Source: Gordoniibacillus kamchatkensis (GTDB lineage: Bacteria; Bacillota; Bacilli; Paenibacillales; NBRC-103111). From it: a DNA stretch of 64,000 nt. Below the pieces are notes generated by a model. That model was not told where the DNA came from, made no database searches, and was given only the letters and a program-made list of their open reading frames with translations. The stretch covers positions 1 to 64,000 of the forward strand of contig NZ_JXAK01000017.1 in assembly GCF_000829455.1 (NCBI RefSeq), in the 5' to 3' direction. Below, piece after piece: positions 1 through 9,248 of this stretch. The translations under genes and the position numbers were made by a program. Position 1 is the stretch's first letter; each line of letters begins with the position of its first letter.

Positions 1-59
1 GGCGCACTCCCCCCCTCCGCCTGCCGCGCTGCAGGGCGCAAGCCATTCATCCTTCTCAT
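1..59 (-). CDS. 5' end of an unidentified gene running off the left edge
   Basis: On the minus strand an ATG at 59 opens a frame that stays open to the window edge (19 codons). A purine-rich AGGAGGGGGG lies just upstream (61-70), at a suitable distance to serve as ribosome binding site. The visible N-terminus (MRRMNGLRP...) is basic and not diagnostic. The gene would be divergent from the sugar permease at 185. It is too short to identify and could be chance in GC-rich DNA. Confidence 0.3.
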   Translation of the reverse strand, partial: MRRMNGLRPAARQAEGGSA

Positions 60-88
60 ACCCCCCTCCTCCGCCGCCATACGCCAAG

Positions 89-129
89 ACACGTCAAAAA
101 TTTGCTTCAATGCGTCATAATCTTATCTT
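89..129 (+). promoter_or_regulatory. putative promoter and activator box of sugar importer operon
   Basis: A TTGCTT (102-107) and TATCTT (124-129) pair with 16 bp spacing precedes the first permease. Just upstream and overlapping, ACACGTCAAAAAT (89-101) resembles the AACAGGTCAAAAT boxes found at 1996 and 2017 before the binding-protein gene. A shared site for the YesN-type regulator encoded downstream is inferred. Confidence 0.35.
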
Positions 130-184
130 CCTTGCGCTACTCCGCATAGGTAAACTGGAGGAAACACGACATGAGGTGAACGAC

Positions 185-1144
185 ATGGCTATGGACCCGC
201 AACCGCAAGCGCAATTGCAATTGCACAAGTCCCGTCCGGCTATCGCCGGCAATGCGCGCAAAAGCTCGGCGCAGTGGCGGGAAGACTTTGCCGGCTACAT
301 TTTTGTCGGGCCGATGGTGCTCGGCTTGTTTGTTTTCACGCTGTTTCCGATTATTGCTTCGTTCCTGCTCAGCTTCACGAACTGGAACTTCGTCGCCGGC
401 TTTTCCAAAACGAAATTTGTCGGCTTCGACAACTTCGTCAAGCTGATTCACGACAGCGTCTTCGTCCAATCTTTGACCAACAACCTGATCCTGCTGATCG
501 TCGTCCCGGTGACGCTGGCATTCTCGCTGCTGCTCGCCGTCATCATCAACAACAGTGTATATTGGAAAGACGTATTCAAAATCGTCTATTTCATCCCGTA
601 CATCTCCAGCATCGTGGCGGTCGCCATCGTGTTCCAGGTGCTGTTCCACCCGAGCTACGGGCCCATTAACCAGACGCTGCAGGCGCTCGGGGTGGCGAAT
701 CCGCCCAAATGGATCGCCGATTCGGATGTGGCGCTGTACTGCGTAATGGGGCTGATGGTATGGGTCAATATCGGCTATAACATGATTATTTTCATAGCCG
801 GCCTGCAGTCGATTCCGCGCGATTTGTACGAGGCGGCGGACATCGACGGCGCATCGAAATGGAAGCAATTTTTCGGCATTACGGTGCCGCTCCTGTCGCC
901 GACGACGTTTTTCCTGCTTGTTACAGGGATTATCGGCTCGTTCAAGGTGTTCGATATTATCGCTGTGCTGACCGGCGGCGGCCCGGCCAACTCGACAACC
1001 GTAGTCGTCTACCGCCTGTACGAGACGGCGTTTGTCAATTTGCAGTCCGGTTACGCGTCGGCGATGGCGATCGTGCTCCTCATTTTCGTCCTGATCGTGA
1101 CGCTCGTGCAATGGTTCGGCCAGCGCAAATGGGTACATTACTAA
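185..1144 (+). CDS. ABC sugar importer permease, MalF/UgpA type
   Basis: Inner-membrane permease subunit of a carbohydrate ABC importer (binding-protein-dependent transport permease family), 319 residues. About six hydrophobic segments are visible, starting with FVGPMVLGLFVFTLFP near the N-terminus. The EAA loop that contacts the ATPase reads EAADIDGASKWKQFFGITVPLL. An upstream in-frame ATG at 110 exists, but ATG 185 has GAGGTGA directly before it and gives a normal N-terminus. A second permease follows after 22 bp and a binding protein further on. No ATPase gene is nearby, which is usual in Bacilli where a shared MsmX-like ATPase serves several importers. The substrate is unknown, probably an oligosaccharide. 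Confidence 0.9.
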   Translation: MAMDPQPQAQLQLHKSRPAIAGNARKSSAQWREDFAGYIFVGPMVLGLFVFTLFPIIASFLLSFTNWNFVAGFSKTKFVGFDNFVKLIHDSVFVQSLTNNLILLIVVPVTLAFSLLLAVIINNSVYWKDVFKIVYFIPYISSIVAVAIVFQVLFHPSYGPINQTLQALGVANPPKWIADSDVALYCVMGLMVWVNIGYNMIIFIAGLQSIPRDLYEAADIDGASKWKQFFGITVPLLSPTTFFLLVTGIIGSFKVFDIIAVLTGGGPANSTTVVVYRLYETAFVNLQSGYASAMAIVLLIFVLIVTLVQWFGQRKWVHY

Positions 1145-1166
1145 ACAGCGATGGGAGGCGCATCCG

Positions 1167-1997
1167 ATGAAGCGGTGGAAAACGATCAAGAAAATCGTAA
1201 TGACGGCGATCATGTGCGGGCTCGGCCTGCTGTTCATGTCGCCCTTCCTGTGGATGATTTCGTCTTCAATGAAGCCGGAGATGGACGTGTTTCATTATCC
1301 GATCGAATGGATTCCGAAGCACTGGAACGCCATCGAGAACTATAAGCAAGTGTGGACGACGACCAAATTCGCCCTGTTTTACTGGAATTCCATTAAAGTG
1401 TCGGTAGCGACGACCGCCTTGTCCGTGCTGCTCGCCGCGATGTCCGCTTTCGCTTTTGCCAAAATCAAATTTCGCGGCAGAGGCGTGCTTTTCATCATCA
1501 TTCTCATCATTTATATGATTCCGCAGCAAGCGATTCTGGTGCCGCAATTTTTGCTGCTGCGCTCAATCGGCCTGTTCGACAGCCATTTGGGGCTCGTGCT
1601 GCTCGGCTCGTTCAGCGTGCTCGGCACGTTCATGCTGCGCCAGTTCTATATGGGCATTCATGACGACTACATCGAATCGGCCAAAATGGACGGCGCGGGG
1701 CAGGCTCGCATATTTTTCTCCGTCTGCACGCCGCTCGCCCGCCCGGCGATCGCGACTTACGCCATTTTACGGTTTATATGGACGTGGAACGATTACCAGA
1801 ATCCGCTCATTTTCCTGAAGACGAAGGAGCTGTTCACGATTCAGCTCGGCATCCGCTCTTTCGCCACCTTGAACGGCGATCTGTACTCGCTCATTATGGC
1901 GGGCACCGTATCGGCGATCGTGCCGCTGCTCATCATCTTCATCCTCGGCCAGAAGCAGGTCATCGAAGGCATTTCCGTCGGCGGGGTCAAAGGCTAA
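1167..1997 (+). CDS. ABC sugar importer permease, MalG type
   Basis: Second membrane subunit of the importer, 276 residues, pairing with the permease encoded 22 bp upstream. It has a hydrophobic first segment (GLGLLFMSPFLWMISSS), several further membrane segments, and the EAA loop ESAKMDGAGQARIFFSVCTPLARP. The C-terminus IEGISVGGVKG is typical of MalG-like proteins. GGGAGG at about 1151 serves as ribosome binding site. The stop codon lies inside the first of two direct repeats that appear to control the following binding-protein gene. Confidence 0.9.
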   Translation: MKRWKTIKKIVMTAIMCGLGLLFMSPFLWMISSSMKPEMDVFHYPIEWIPKHWNAIENYKQVWTTTKFALFYWNSIKVSVATTALSVLLAAMSAFAFAKIKFRGRGVLFIIILIIYMIPQQAILVPQFLLLRSIGLFDSHLGLVLLGSFSVLGTFMLRQFYMGIHDDYIESAKMDGAGQARIFFSVCTPLARPAIATYAILRFIWTWNDYQNPLIFLKTKELFTIQLGIRSFATLNGDLYSLIMAGTVSAIVPLLIIFILGQKQVIEGISVGGVKG

Positions 1998-2064
1998 CAG
2001 GTTAAAATCGCAGCGCAACAGGTCAAAATATTGCCTCTTGCCGCACGGCCCCATCTGCTATGAT
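1996..2064 (+). promoter_or_regulatory. twin direct repeats and promoter before the binding-protein gene
   Basis: AACAGGTTAAAAT (1996-2008) and AACAGGTCAAAAT (2017-2029) are direct repeats whose starts are 21 bp apart, two helical turns. They lie just upstream of a weak promoter (TTGCCG 2038-2043, TATGAT 2059-2064, 15 bp spacing). This geometry suits an AraC-type activator such as the YesN regulator encoded 3 kb downstream. The repeats are seen; the regulator assignment is inferred. Confidence 0.5.
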
Positions 2065-2113
2065 CGAGCCTGTAAAGAGCAAACCAACTTAATTCCAGCA
2101 TGGAGGGGATCTG

Positions 2114-3475
2114 ATGAGAAAGAGTTTACTTATGTTAAGCGCTATCGTGCTGACTGCGGCTTCGCTTGCCGGATGCGGAAGCAATAGCGGCGGCGGCGGA
2201 CAAGCAGCTCCGGCTGCAGGCGGCAAAGACGCAGGCAAGGAGACGCCGAAAGCGCCCGTTACGATCAAAGTGCAAGGCTGGTATACGGAAGCTCAAGGCA
2301 ACTGGAACGCAACTGTAGAAGCTTATAATAAGACGCACCCAAACGTAAAAGTCGTCTATGAGAGCATGTCCGAGAAAGGCGATTCGCAGGAAGGCATGAA
2401 GAAGCTCGACCTGCTCGCCGCGTCCGGGGATCAGATGGACGTCGTGATGTATTCCAGCGCGCCTGATTTTGCCCAGCGCGTCGGTGCGGGAATTTTGGAG
2501 CCGCTGGACGATTATTTGAAGAAAGACGGCGTTGTCGTCAAGGACGAGTACAAGATCGATCCGGTCGTGAACGGCAAATATTACGCGCTGCCGGGCAAAA
2601 CGATCGAGTGGCTCGTGCTTCTCAACAAAGACAAGCTCGATGCGGCGAAGCTTCCCGTTCCAACGGAATGGACGTGGAACGATTACGCCGAATACGCCAA
2701 AAAGCTGACGCAGGGCGAAGGCGCTTCGAAGACGTACGGCTCGTACTTCCATACGTGGAAAGATTACGCTTTGCTGGCGCTCAACAACGATGTCGACAAT
2801 CCTTCGTACGTCAAGCCTGACGGCTCGCCGAACATTGACAATCCGAAAGTCCGGTTCTCTCTGGAGCTGCGCAATAAGATGGAGAACGCAGACAAGTCGT
2901 CCGTTCCTTATTTCGACGTCGTATCGCAGAAGATGAATTACCGCGACGTGTACTATGCCGGAAAAGCGGCCATGCTCGTTACCGGCAACTGGATGGTCGG
3001 CGAGCTGGCGTTGAACGGCAAGTTCAAAACCGCTTTTGCTCCTTATCCAAAATATGATGCGAAAGATCCGAACGGCTATACGGAAGTCGGCGCAGACTTC
3101 CTCGGCATCGCCGCGTCTTCCAAACATAAGCAGGAAGCGTACGATTTCATCCGCTGGTATACGACGGAAGGCATCCTTACGCAAGGACTGTTCTTCTCCG
3201 GTTGGAAGAAAGCAGACATCAGCAAAAACGTGGAGGCTATCCTAAAAGCCGGCAAACCGGAAGTGACCGCTCTCATCGACCGGGACTCGCTGCTGAACAC
3301 GCTGAAAGTGAACAAAGCGACCAAGCTGCTCGTGCCGCCGACCTACGCGCTGCAGCAGGAGAAGGAGTTCACGAACCAGGTGGAGCTGTACTTGACCGGC
3401 AAGCAGGACTTGAACAAAACGATTCAAACCGCGCAGGCGAAAATGGAAGATATTAAGAAAAGCAACAGCAAATAA
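2114..3475 (+). CDS. extracellular sugar-binding lipoprotein of ABC importer
   Basis: Family 1 extracellular solute-binding protein, 453 residues. A lipoprotein signal peptide ends in the lipobox LAGC, with Cys21 as the lipidated residue, followed by a Gly-rich linker. The mature part contains the usual binding-protein pattern (VTIKVQGWYTEAQGNW, YAGKAAMLVTGNWMVGEL). It would capture saccharides outside the membrane and deliver them to the two permeases upstream. AGGGGAT precedes the ATG. The separate promoter region with twin repeats suggests that the binding protein is expressed at a higher level than the permeases. A terminator-like hairpin follows at 3509. Confidence 0.92.
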   Translation: MRKSLLMLSAIVLTAASLAGCGSNSGGGGQAAPAAGGKDAGKETPKAPVTIKVQGWYTEAQGNWNATVEAYNKTHPNVKVVYESMSEKGDSQEGMKKLDLLAASGDQMDVVMYSSAPDFAQRVGAGILEPLDDYLKKDGVVVKDEYKIDPVVNGKYYALPGKTIEWLVLLNKDKLDAAKLPVPTEWTWNDYAEYAKKLTQGEGASKTYGSYFHTWKDYALLALNNDVDNPSYVKPDGSPNIDNPKVRFSLELRNKMENADKSSVPYFDVVSQKMNYRDVYYAGKAAMLVTGNWMVGELALNGKFKTAFAPYPKYDAKDPNGYTEVGADFLGIAASSKHKQEAYDFIRWYTTEGILTQGLFFSGWKKADISKNVEAILKAGKPEVTALIDRDSLLNTLKVNKATKLLVPPTYALQQEKEFTNQVELYLTGKQDLNKTIQTAQAKMEDIKKSNSK

Positions 3476-3478
3476 AAC

Positions 3479-3507
3479 CGGACAGCTACAGGCGCGCCGG
3501 GTATAAT
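3479..3507 (+). promoter_or_regulatory. promoter for the YesM/YesN pair
   Basis: CGGACA (3479-3484) and a perfect TATAAT (3502-3507) are separated by 17 bp. The -10 hexamer covers the first two bases of the ATG at 3506, so that ATG can hardly be the translation start of the kinase gene. Confidence 0.5.
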
Positions 3508-3508
3508 G

Positions 3509-3538
3509 AAAGAGGGGGCGCAAGTCTCCTCTTTTTTT
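3509..3538 (+). terminator. rho-independent terminator after the binding-protein gene
   Basis: AAAGAGG (3509-3515) pairs with CCTCTTT (3528-3534). G:U and G:C pairs extend the stem inwards, and more T residues follow. It overlaps the apparent 5' end of the kinase frame and probably ends importer transcription. Confidence 0.55.
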
Positions 3539-3568
3539 CCATTTGCTAGGGAAGGCAGGCGGAATGCG

Positions 3569-5383
3569 GTGCTAGGCTGGCTTCATACTTTATCGCTGCG
3601 CAACAAGCTGGTACTGACGATTTTGGTCTGTCTCGTTCTGCCGTCTGTCGTCTCCATGAACGTGTCCACGCTGCTGACCCGGGACGCCGTCCGTTCGCAA
3701 GTGACGGAAAGCTCGCAGGAAGCGCTGAAGACGGTGAAGCAGTTCGTGACAGAGCAGACGCGGAATATGGTTTATGTGATGAATTTCGTCCAGTTCGACG
3801 AGGAGCTTCAGCCCGCGATCCGGGAATTGGGGCGGGCTGACGGCTCGACGGCGCAGGGCGACGTTCTTCTCTACAAGCAAACGATATCCAAAAGGCTCTC
3901 CACGGTCATCAACTCCCTTGGACACCTGAACGTTACGGTGCTGCTGCCTAACAAGCAGTATGTCGCTTCTTATACGACGTTCTCGTACGACCCGACGCAA
4001 TATTTTCGCAAGAGCTGGTTTCATGAGCTGGACCAAGTATCCGGGTACAACGTCAAGTGGGTCGGGGTAGAGCCGAATTATGACCGCGACTCGGCGAAGC
4101 CGTACATGCTCGTAGCAGCCAAGCCGCTGCGCACGAACGCGGTAACGTACGGATATGTAATCGTCAGTCTGGAAATGGACCCTATTCAGCAAGTGTTCGA
4201 ACAGTACAAAGCGATTGAAGCGATGGCCCTTATCGACCGGCAAGGCCGCATTCTGGCGGACAAAGACTACAGCACGGTAGGCACGACGTTCCCTTATTTC
4301 GACCGGCTGCCGACCGACGATCAGGCATCGTTTTTGAAAATGGGGGGCGAAGAATACATCTTGCTGCGCAGCGCCATCACGCCGGAATGGCAGCTCGTCA
4401 GCCTTAGTCCTTACAAGAAAGCGGCAGAGAAGATCGAATCGTTCAGGCAGACGGACTTCTTCATCCAGCTGCTGTTCCTGATCGTATTCGCCGTCGTCGT
4501 GCTCTACATGGTGCGCGCGCTCACGAAGCCGATCGCACGGCTTGTCCAGACTGTCGTCCGGATCGAGTCCGGGCAGCTCAGCGAACGTTCCAACATTAGC
4601 GGCGGGGACGAGGTCGGGCGGCTCGGCTACGTGTTCGACCGGATGATCGACCGCATCGAGACGATGCTGGCGGAGAACAGGCACGAGCAGGAGCAGAAGC
4701 GCAAGGCGGAGCTCGCTATGCTGCAAGCGCAAATCAACCCGCATTTTCTGTTCAACGTCCTTAACTCAATCCGGCTCAAAATGATGATGAAGGGCGACGA
4801 GGATAATGCGGAGCTCATCGGATCGCTCGCATCGCTGCTGCGGATGACGATCAACCGCAACAACGAGTTCATCGCGCTGCACGAGGAGATCGGGATTAAC
4901 GAGCATTACATCCGCTTGCTGAATTCCCGGCACGGGGACCGGGTGGCGCTCCATGTCGAGGCCGCTTCCGATACGCTGCTGCTTGAAGTTCCCCGCTTTA
5001 TTTTGCAGCCGCTTATCGAGAACGCTTATATTCACGGCCTCAAGAGCAAGTCCGGGGAAATTGCCATCGCTTCGCGGCTGTGCGAAGACGGGCGGCTGCA
5101 AGTCGAGGTGCGCGATTCGGGCGTCGGCATATCGCCCGAGCGGCTGCAGGAGCTGCGCGCCCGCATGGAGACCGCAGCGTATCAGCTGAAGGAAGACCGG
5201 CCCAGCCCTTCCTTGTCGGGCATTGGGATTCACAACGTAATCGAGCGACTGCGACTCATTTATGGCGGAAGTTTCGATTATGACATCGACAGCGTGCCGG
5301 ACGGGGGAGCGCGAATCGTGCTTCGTTTTCCCGGAAAGGCTGGAAAGGCGGTTAACGATGTATACAGTCATGATCGTCGATGA
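3569..5383 (+). CDS. YesM-family sensor histidine kinase
   Basis: Membrane sensor kinase of the YesM type. It has an N-terminal membrane segment (LRNKLVLTILVCLVLPSVV), an extracellular sensing region of about 270 residues, a second membrane segment, a HAMP linker (ALTKPIARLVQTV), the His_kinase domain with the phosphorylated His in QINPHFLFNVLNSIRL, and an ATPase domain (ENAYIHGLK, DSGVGI). The frame extends back to ATG 3506, but that codon sits in a promoter and a terminator stem. GTG 3569 with a purine-rich GGCAGGCGGA upstream is a better start. It overlaps the response-regulator gene by 26 bp. It presumably senses a saccharide or the loaded binding protein. Confidence 0.9.
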   Translation: MLGWLHTLSLRNKLVLTILVCLVLPSVVSMNVSTLLTRDAVRSQVTESSQEALKTVKQFVTEQTRNMVYVMNFVQFDEELQPAIRELGRADGSTAQGDVLLYKQTISKRLSTVINSLGHLNVTVLLPNKQYVASYTTFSYDPTQYFRKSWFHELDQVSGYNVKWVGVEPNYDRDSAKPYMLVAAKPLRTNAVTYGYVIVSLEMDPIQQVFEQYKAIEAMALIDRQGRILADKDYSTVGTTFPYFDRLPTDDQASFLKMGGEEYILLRSAITPEWQLVSLSPYKKAAEKIESFRQTDFFIQLLFLIVFAVVVLYMVRALTKPIARLVQTVVRIESGQLSERSNISGGDEVGRLGYVFDRMIDRIETMLAENRHEQEQKRKAELAMLQAQINPHFLFNVLNSIRLKMMMKGDEDNAELIGSLASLLRMTINRNNEFIALHEEIGINEHYIRLLNSRHGDRVALHVEAASDTLLLEVPRFILQPLIENAYIHGLKSKSGEIAIASRLCEDGRLQVEVRDSGVGISPERLQELRARMETAAYQLKEDRPSPSLSGIGIHNVIERLRLIYGGSFDYDIDSVPDGGARIVLRFPGKAGKAVNDVYSHDRR

Positions 5384-6986
5384 CGATTTGCCCGTTTTGG
5401 AGTTTCTGGCGGCTTCGATCAAATGGGAGGAGCTGGGCTACCGGTTGTCCGGGACGTACCAGGACCCGCTCGAAGCGCTGGAGGCGGCCCGCGGCAGCCG
5501 CACGGACGTGCTGATCACCGATATCGGCATGCCCGGCTTGACCGGACTCGAGCTGATCGAAGCGTTGCGGGCCGATTATCCGAAGCTGAAAGCGATCATT
5601 TTGTCGTGCCATGACGAGTTCCACTACGCCCAGGCGGCGGTGAAGCTCGCGGTCAGCGAATATGTGCTGAAAGAAACGATGAACGCGCGCAACATCTCGG
5701 AAGCGCTTGAGCGGCTAAGAGAGCAGCTCGATGCGGAAACGAACGTGCTGACGAAGAGCCGAATGCTGGAGCGGGAAGCGGAGCGCAATCGGGGCGCGAT
5801 GAAGCGCCAATTTATTCGAAGCACGGTGAACGAGCCGCTGCTCGACACGGTGGAATGGAGCCGGGAAGCGGAACGGTTCGGCATCCGGTTCGGGCAGCAT
5901 GCCGTCCTGCCGGCGTTCGGCTACGCCAACCGGGTGAAGGAGGCGGCCGATCGGTTTCAATCCAAAGATCTGTTCGTGTACACGATCGAGAACATTATCG
6001 AGGAGCTGCTCGTGGACTGCGAGGAGACATCGATGTTCACTTACGATACGGGGAAAATCGTGCTGCTGTTCCCGCACCGCTCGCAGCTGCATGTCAACAA
6101 TATGCAAAAGGTGGATCAAACGCTCAGGCACATCCAGAGCTGCCTGCTGCACTACGCGAAAGTATCGTTTTCGTTCTTGACGGGGCATCCGGCGAAGGAG
6201 GCGCGCGCGCTGAAGGATCAGCTCATCCGGCTTGCGGATACGAAGCAGCTGCGCTTTTATTTGCCGGAATCGTCCGTGATGAGCGTGGACCATTTGCGGC
6301 AAGGGTTCGGCGAAGGAGGTATCTTGCTGACGCAATATATGCCTGCGCTCGAGGAGTTCCGCCGGGTCGTGTTCGACGAACGCGCCGATTTGATCGATTC
6401 GTACGCCGCCAAATGGATCGATTTCATACAATATCATCGCTTCCGGCCGATGGAGGTCAAGGAATGGCTGTTGAAAATGGCGCTCGACGTCCGGATGCGG
6501 CTGAAGTCGCTGCAGCATTACCATTCGACGTTCTCTTCGGAGCTGATGCACCAGGACGTGCTCGAGCTCACGTCGGTCCGCGAGCTGGAGCTGTGGCTGA
6601 AAGATTATGTCCGGCAAGCGATTTTGTGGGCGGGGCAAGTATACCGCGAGTCCCACAACCGGGAAATCATGGAATGCCAGCGCTATGTGTACCAACATTT
6701 GGACCGCAAAATTTCGCTGGAGGACGCGGCCGCCCATCTTCACCTCCATCCGAGCTATTTAAGCCGGCTTTTCAAGCGGGAAACGGGGGAAAACTTCGTC
6801 GAATACGTAACGAGAATGAAGATGGACAAGGCGAAGGAACTGCTCGAGAACACCGATAAAACGGTCGAGGACATCGCCGAAATGCTGGGCTACGACAACA
6901 AAAATTATTTCGGCAAGCTGTTCAAGGCGCATACCGGCACCGTTCCGAACACGTTCCGCGCGCTGAGCCGGGAGCAGCCGTCGTGA
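5358..6986 (+). CDS. YesN-type response regulator, AraC DNA-binding domain
   Basis: Response regulator of 542 residues. The N-terminal receiver domain has the acidic cluster DDD (8-10) and phosphoacceptor Asp55 in LITDIGMPG. A long middle region follows, then a C-terminal AraC helix-turn-helix pair (ISLEDAAAHLHLHPSYLSRLFKRETG, VEDIAEMLGYDNKNYFGKLFK). The ATG at 5358 has GGAAAGGCGG before it and lies inside the kinase gene, so translation is coupled. It is expected to activate the upstream importer; the repeats at 1996-2029 are candidate sites. Upstream in-frame codons reach 5262 but lie deep within the kinase gene. Confidence 0.92.
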   Translation: MYTVMIVDDDLPVLEFLAASIKWEELGYRLSGTYQDPLEALEAARGSRTDVLITDIGMPGLTGLELIEALRADYPKLKAIILSCHDEFHYAQAAVKLAVSEYVLKETMNARNISEALERLREQLDAETNVLTKSRMLEREAERNRGAMKRQFIRSTVNEPLLDTVEWSREAERFGIRFGQHAVLPAFGYANRVKEAADRFQSKDLFVYTIENIIEELLVDCEETSMFTYDTGKIVLLFPHRSQLHVNNMQKVDQTLRHIQSCLLHYAKVSFSFLTGHPAKEARALKDQLIRLADTKQLRFYLPESSVMSVDHLRQGFGEGGILLTQYMPALEEFRRVVFDERADLIDSYAAKWIDFIQYHRFRPMEVKEWLLKMALDVRMRLKSLQHYHSTFSSELMHQDVLELTSVRELELWLKDYVRQAILWAGQVYRESHNREIMECQRYVYQHLDRKISLEDAAAHLHLHPSYLSRLFKRETGENFVEYVTRMKMDKAKELLENTDKTVEDIAEMLGYDNKNYFGKLFKAHTGTVPNTFRALSREQPS

Positions 6987-7026
6987 GCGGCTAGCGTGCC
7001 GCAAGCAGTATGTTCGCCGCGGCGCC

Positions 7027-7043
7027 TTCATAAAATCTTAACA
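7027..7043 (+). promoter_or_regulatory. possible partial PhoP box before ppk
   Basis: TTCATA (7027-7032) and TTAACA (7038-7043) are 11 bp apart, the period of Bacillus PhoP boxes. Only two repeats are present and one matches weakly, so this is tentative. Confidence 0.22.
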
Positions 7044-7149
7044 ATCGAACGGCACCGCATTCATTGTCGGGCAGTTGCCGGGAATAGTACAATCGAGGAA
7101 AGGAACCCTAGAGAGAAGCGATACGGCGGATGCTATGGCGGAGGAATGT

Positions 7150-9248
7150 ATGATAGGAGAAGGAACGCAAGAGCAGACGGCGAAAGAAGGAACCTCGACT
7201 TACGTCAACCGCGATCTGAGCTGGATCGAATTCAACCGGCGCGTGCTGGAAGAGGCGCAGGATCGGGACACGCCGCTTCTGGAGCGGGTGAAGTTTTTGG
7301 CGATCGTTTCCTCCAACCTCGACGAGTTCATGAGCGTCCGGGTGGCCGGCGTTAAAGATCAAATGAAGGCGGGCTATACGAAAAAAGATTTTACCGGGTA
7401 TACGCCGGCAGGCTTGTTCAAGCGCATTATGAAGCGGACCGGGCGGATGGTGGCGGAACAGTACAAGACATACCGCGACATATGCCGCCAGCTGGTCAAG
7501 GAAGGCATCGTGTTTTCCGAATACGACGACCTGAATGCGAACCAGAAGAAAGCGATGGACGCCTATTACCACGATATCGTGTTCCCGGTGCTGACTCCGA
7601 TGGCGGTCGACCAGAGCCGGCCGTTTCCGCTCGTGCGAAGCCAGTCGGTGTACCTCGCCGTCGTGCTCGAACAGGAAGGGGAGCCGGAAGAGGATGAGCC
7701 GTATTTCGCCATCGTGCAGGTGCCGTCGAATTTGTCGCGGGTCGTCGCGGCGCCGATGCGGGCGAACAGCAAGAAGCAGGAATTCGTGCTGATGGAGGAG
7801 CTAATTAAGCGCCATATCCGGACGCTGTTCAGCGGCTATAAGGCGGTTGCCGTGCACGCTTTCCGGCTGACGCGCAACGCCGATCTGACGCTCAACGAGG
7901 AAGGCGCGGAAGATTTGCTCGAGGAGATCGAGAAGGAGCTGCGCCGCCGCCGCTGGGGCTCGCCCGTGCGGCTCGAGGTGGAGGCGGACATTCATCCGTA
8001 TGCGCTCAGCCGGCTGCAGGACGAGTTCGAAATTGCGGACAACGTGTTTTATATTGACGGTCCGGTCGATTTGACGTATTTCATGAAGCTGGCGAGCGTG
8101 ATAGAAGGCTACGACCGGCTGCGGTACCCGGCGATCGATCCGGCGTATCCGGAGGAATTTGGCGACGCGGACGATTTTTTCGAAGTGCTGCGGCAAAAAG
8201 ATGTGCTCGTCTACCATCCGTACGAATCGTTCGAAGCGGTATCCGACTTCATCGACCAGGCGGCGGACGACCCGCAAGTGCTCGCCATCAAAATGACGCT
8301 GTACCGCGTCAGCGGCAATTCCCCGCTCATCCGGGCGCTGGCCCGGGCGGCCGAGTCCGGCAAGCAGGTGACGGTCGTCGTCGAGCTGAAGGCGCGTTTC
8401 GACGAGGAGCGCAACATCGCCTGGGCGCGCCAGCTGGAACAGGCCGGGTGCCACGTCGTGTACGGGCTGGTCGGGCTGAAAACGCACGCCAAAATCACGC
8501 TAGTCGTCCGCCAGGAGCAAGACGAGCTGCGCCGCTACGTACATGTCGGCACCGGCAACTACAACGACAGCACGGCAAAGCTGTATACGGATGTCGGGCT
8601 ATTCACCTGCCACCAGGTCATTGGCGAAGACGCTCCATGCTGTTTAACGAAATGACGGGGTACTCCGCGCCGCATGAATGGCAGGCGTTCGCCGTCGCCC
8701 CGACGAACCTGATGGACCGGCTGATCAGGCTCATTCACCGCGAGGCGGAGCATGCCAAAGCCGGGCGGCCGGCGCGCATTATCGGCAAAATGAACGCCCT
8801 CTCCAATCAGCAAATGGTCGACGAGCTGTACGCGGCGTCGCAGGCCGGCGTCGACATCGACCTGATCGTGCGCGGCGTCTGCTGCCTGCGCCCGGGCGTC
8901 GGCGGCATCTCCGAGCGGATCACGGTGCGCAGCATCGTCGACCGTTTTCTCGAGCATTCGCGCATTTACTACTTTGAGAACGGCGGCGAGCCGGAGCTGT
9001 TCATCTCCAGCGCCGACTGGATGACGCGCAATTTGACGCGCCGCATCGAGCTGCTGTGTCCCGTCTTCGACAAGCGGCTGCAGCAAATGCTGATCCAGAT
9101 TTTGCAGCTGTCGCTGCGGGACAACCGCAAAGCCCGGCTCATGCTGCCGAACGGGCTGTACGAAACGGTGCAGGCGGGCGGCAGAGAGGAGCACCGGAGC
9201 CAGTTCGAGGCGATGGACATCAGTTCGTGGAAAAAGCTTCGGAACTAA
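7150..9248 (+). CDS. ppk: polyphosphate kinase, frameshifted at about 8633
   Basis: Ppk1 makes polyphosphate from ATP. The first frame (7150-8655) starts with NRDLSWIEFNRRVLEEA and carries the region of the autophosphorylated His in KTHAKITLV. It then runs into TGA after GEDA. The remainder continues in another frame (from about 8635 to 9248: SMLFNEMTGYSAP..., SSADWMTRNLTRRIE). Inserting one base at 8632-8634 restores one full-length protein of about 699 residues. ATG 7150 has GGAGG five bases upstream; an earlier TTG (7075) has none. Its 3' end overlaps ppx on the other strand. The break is a true mutation or, more likely given eight similar cases in this window, a sequencing error. Confidence 0.88.
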
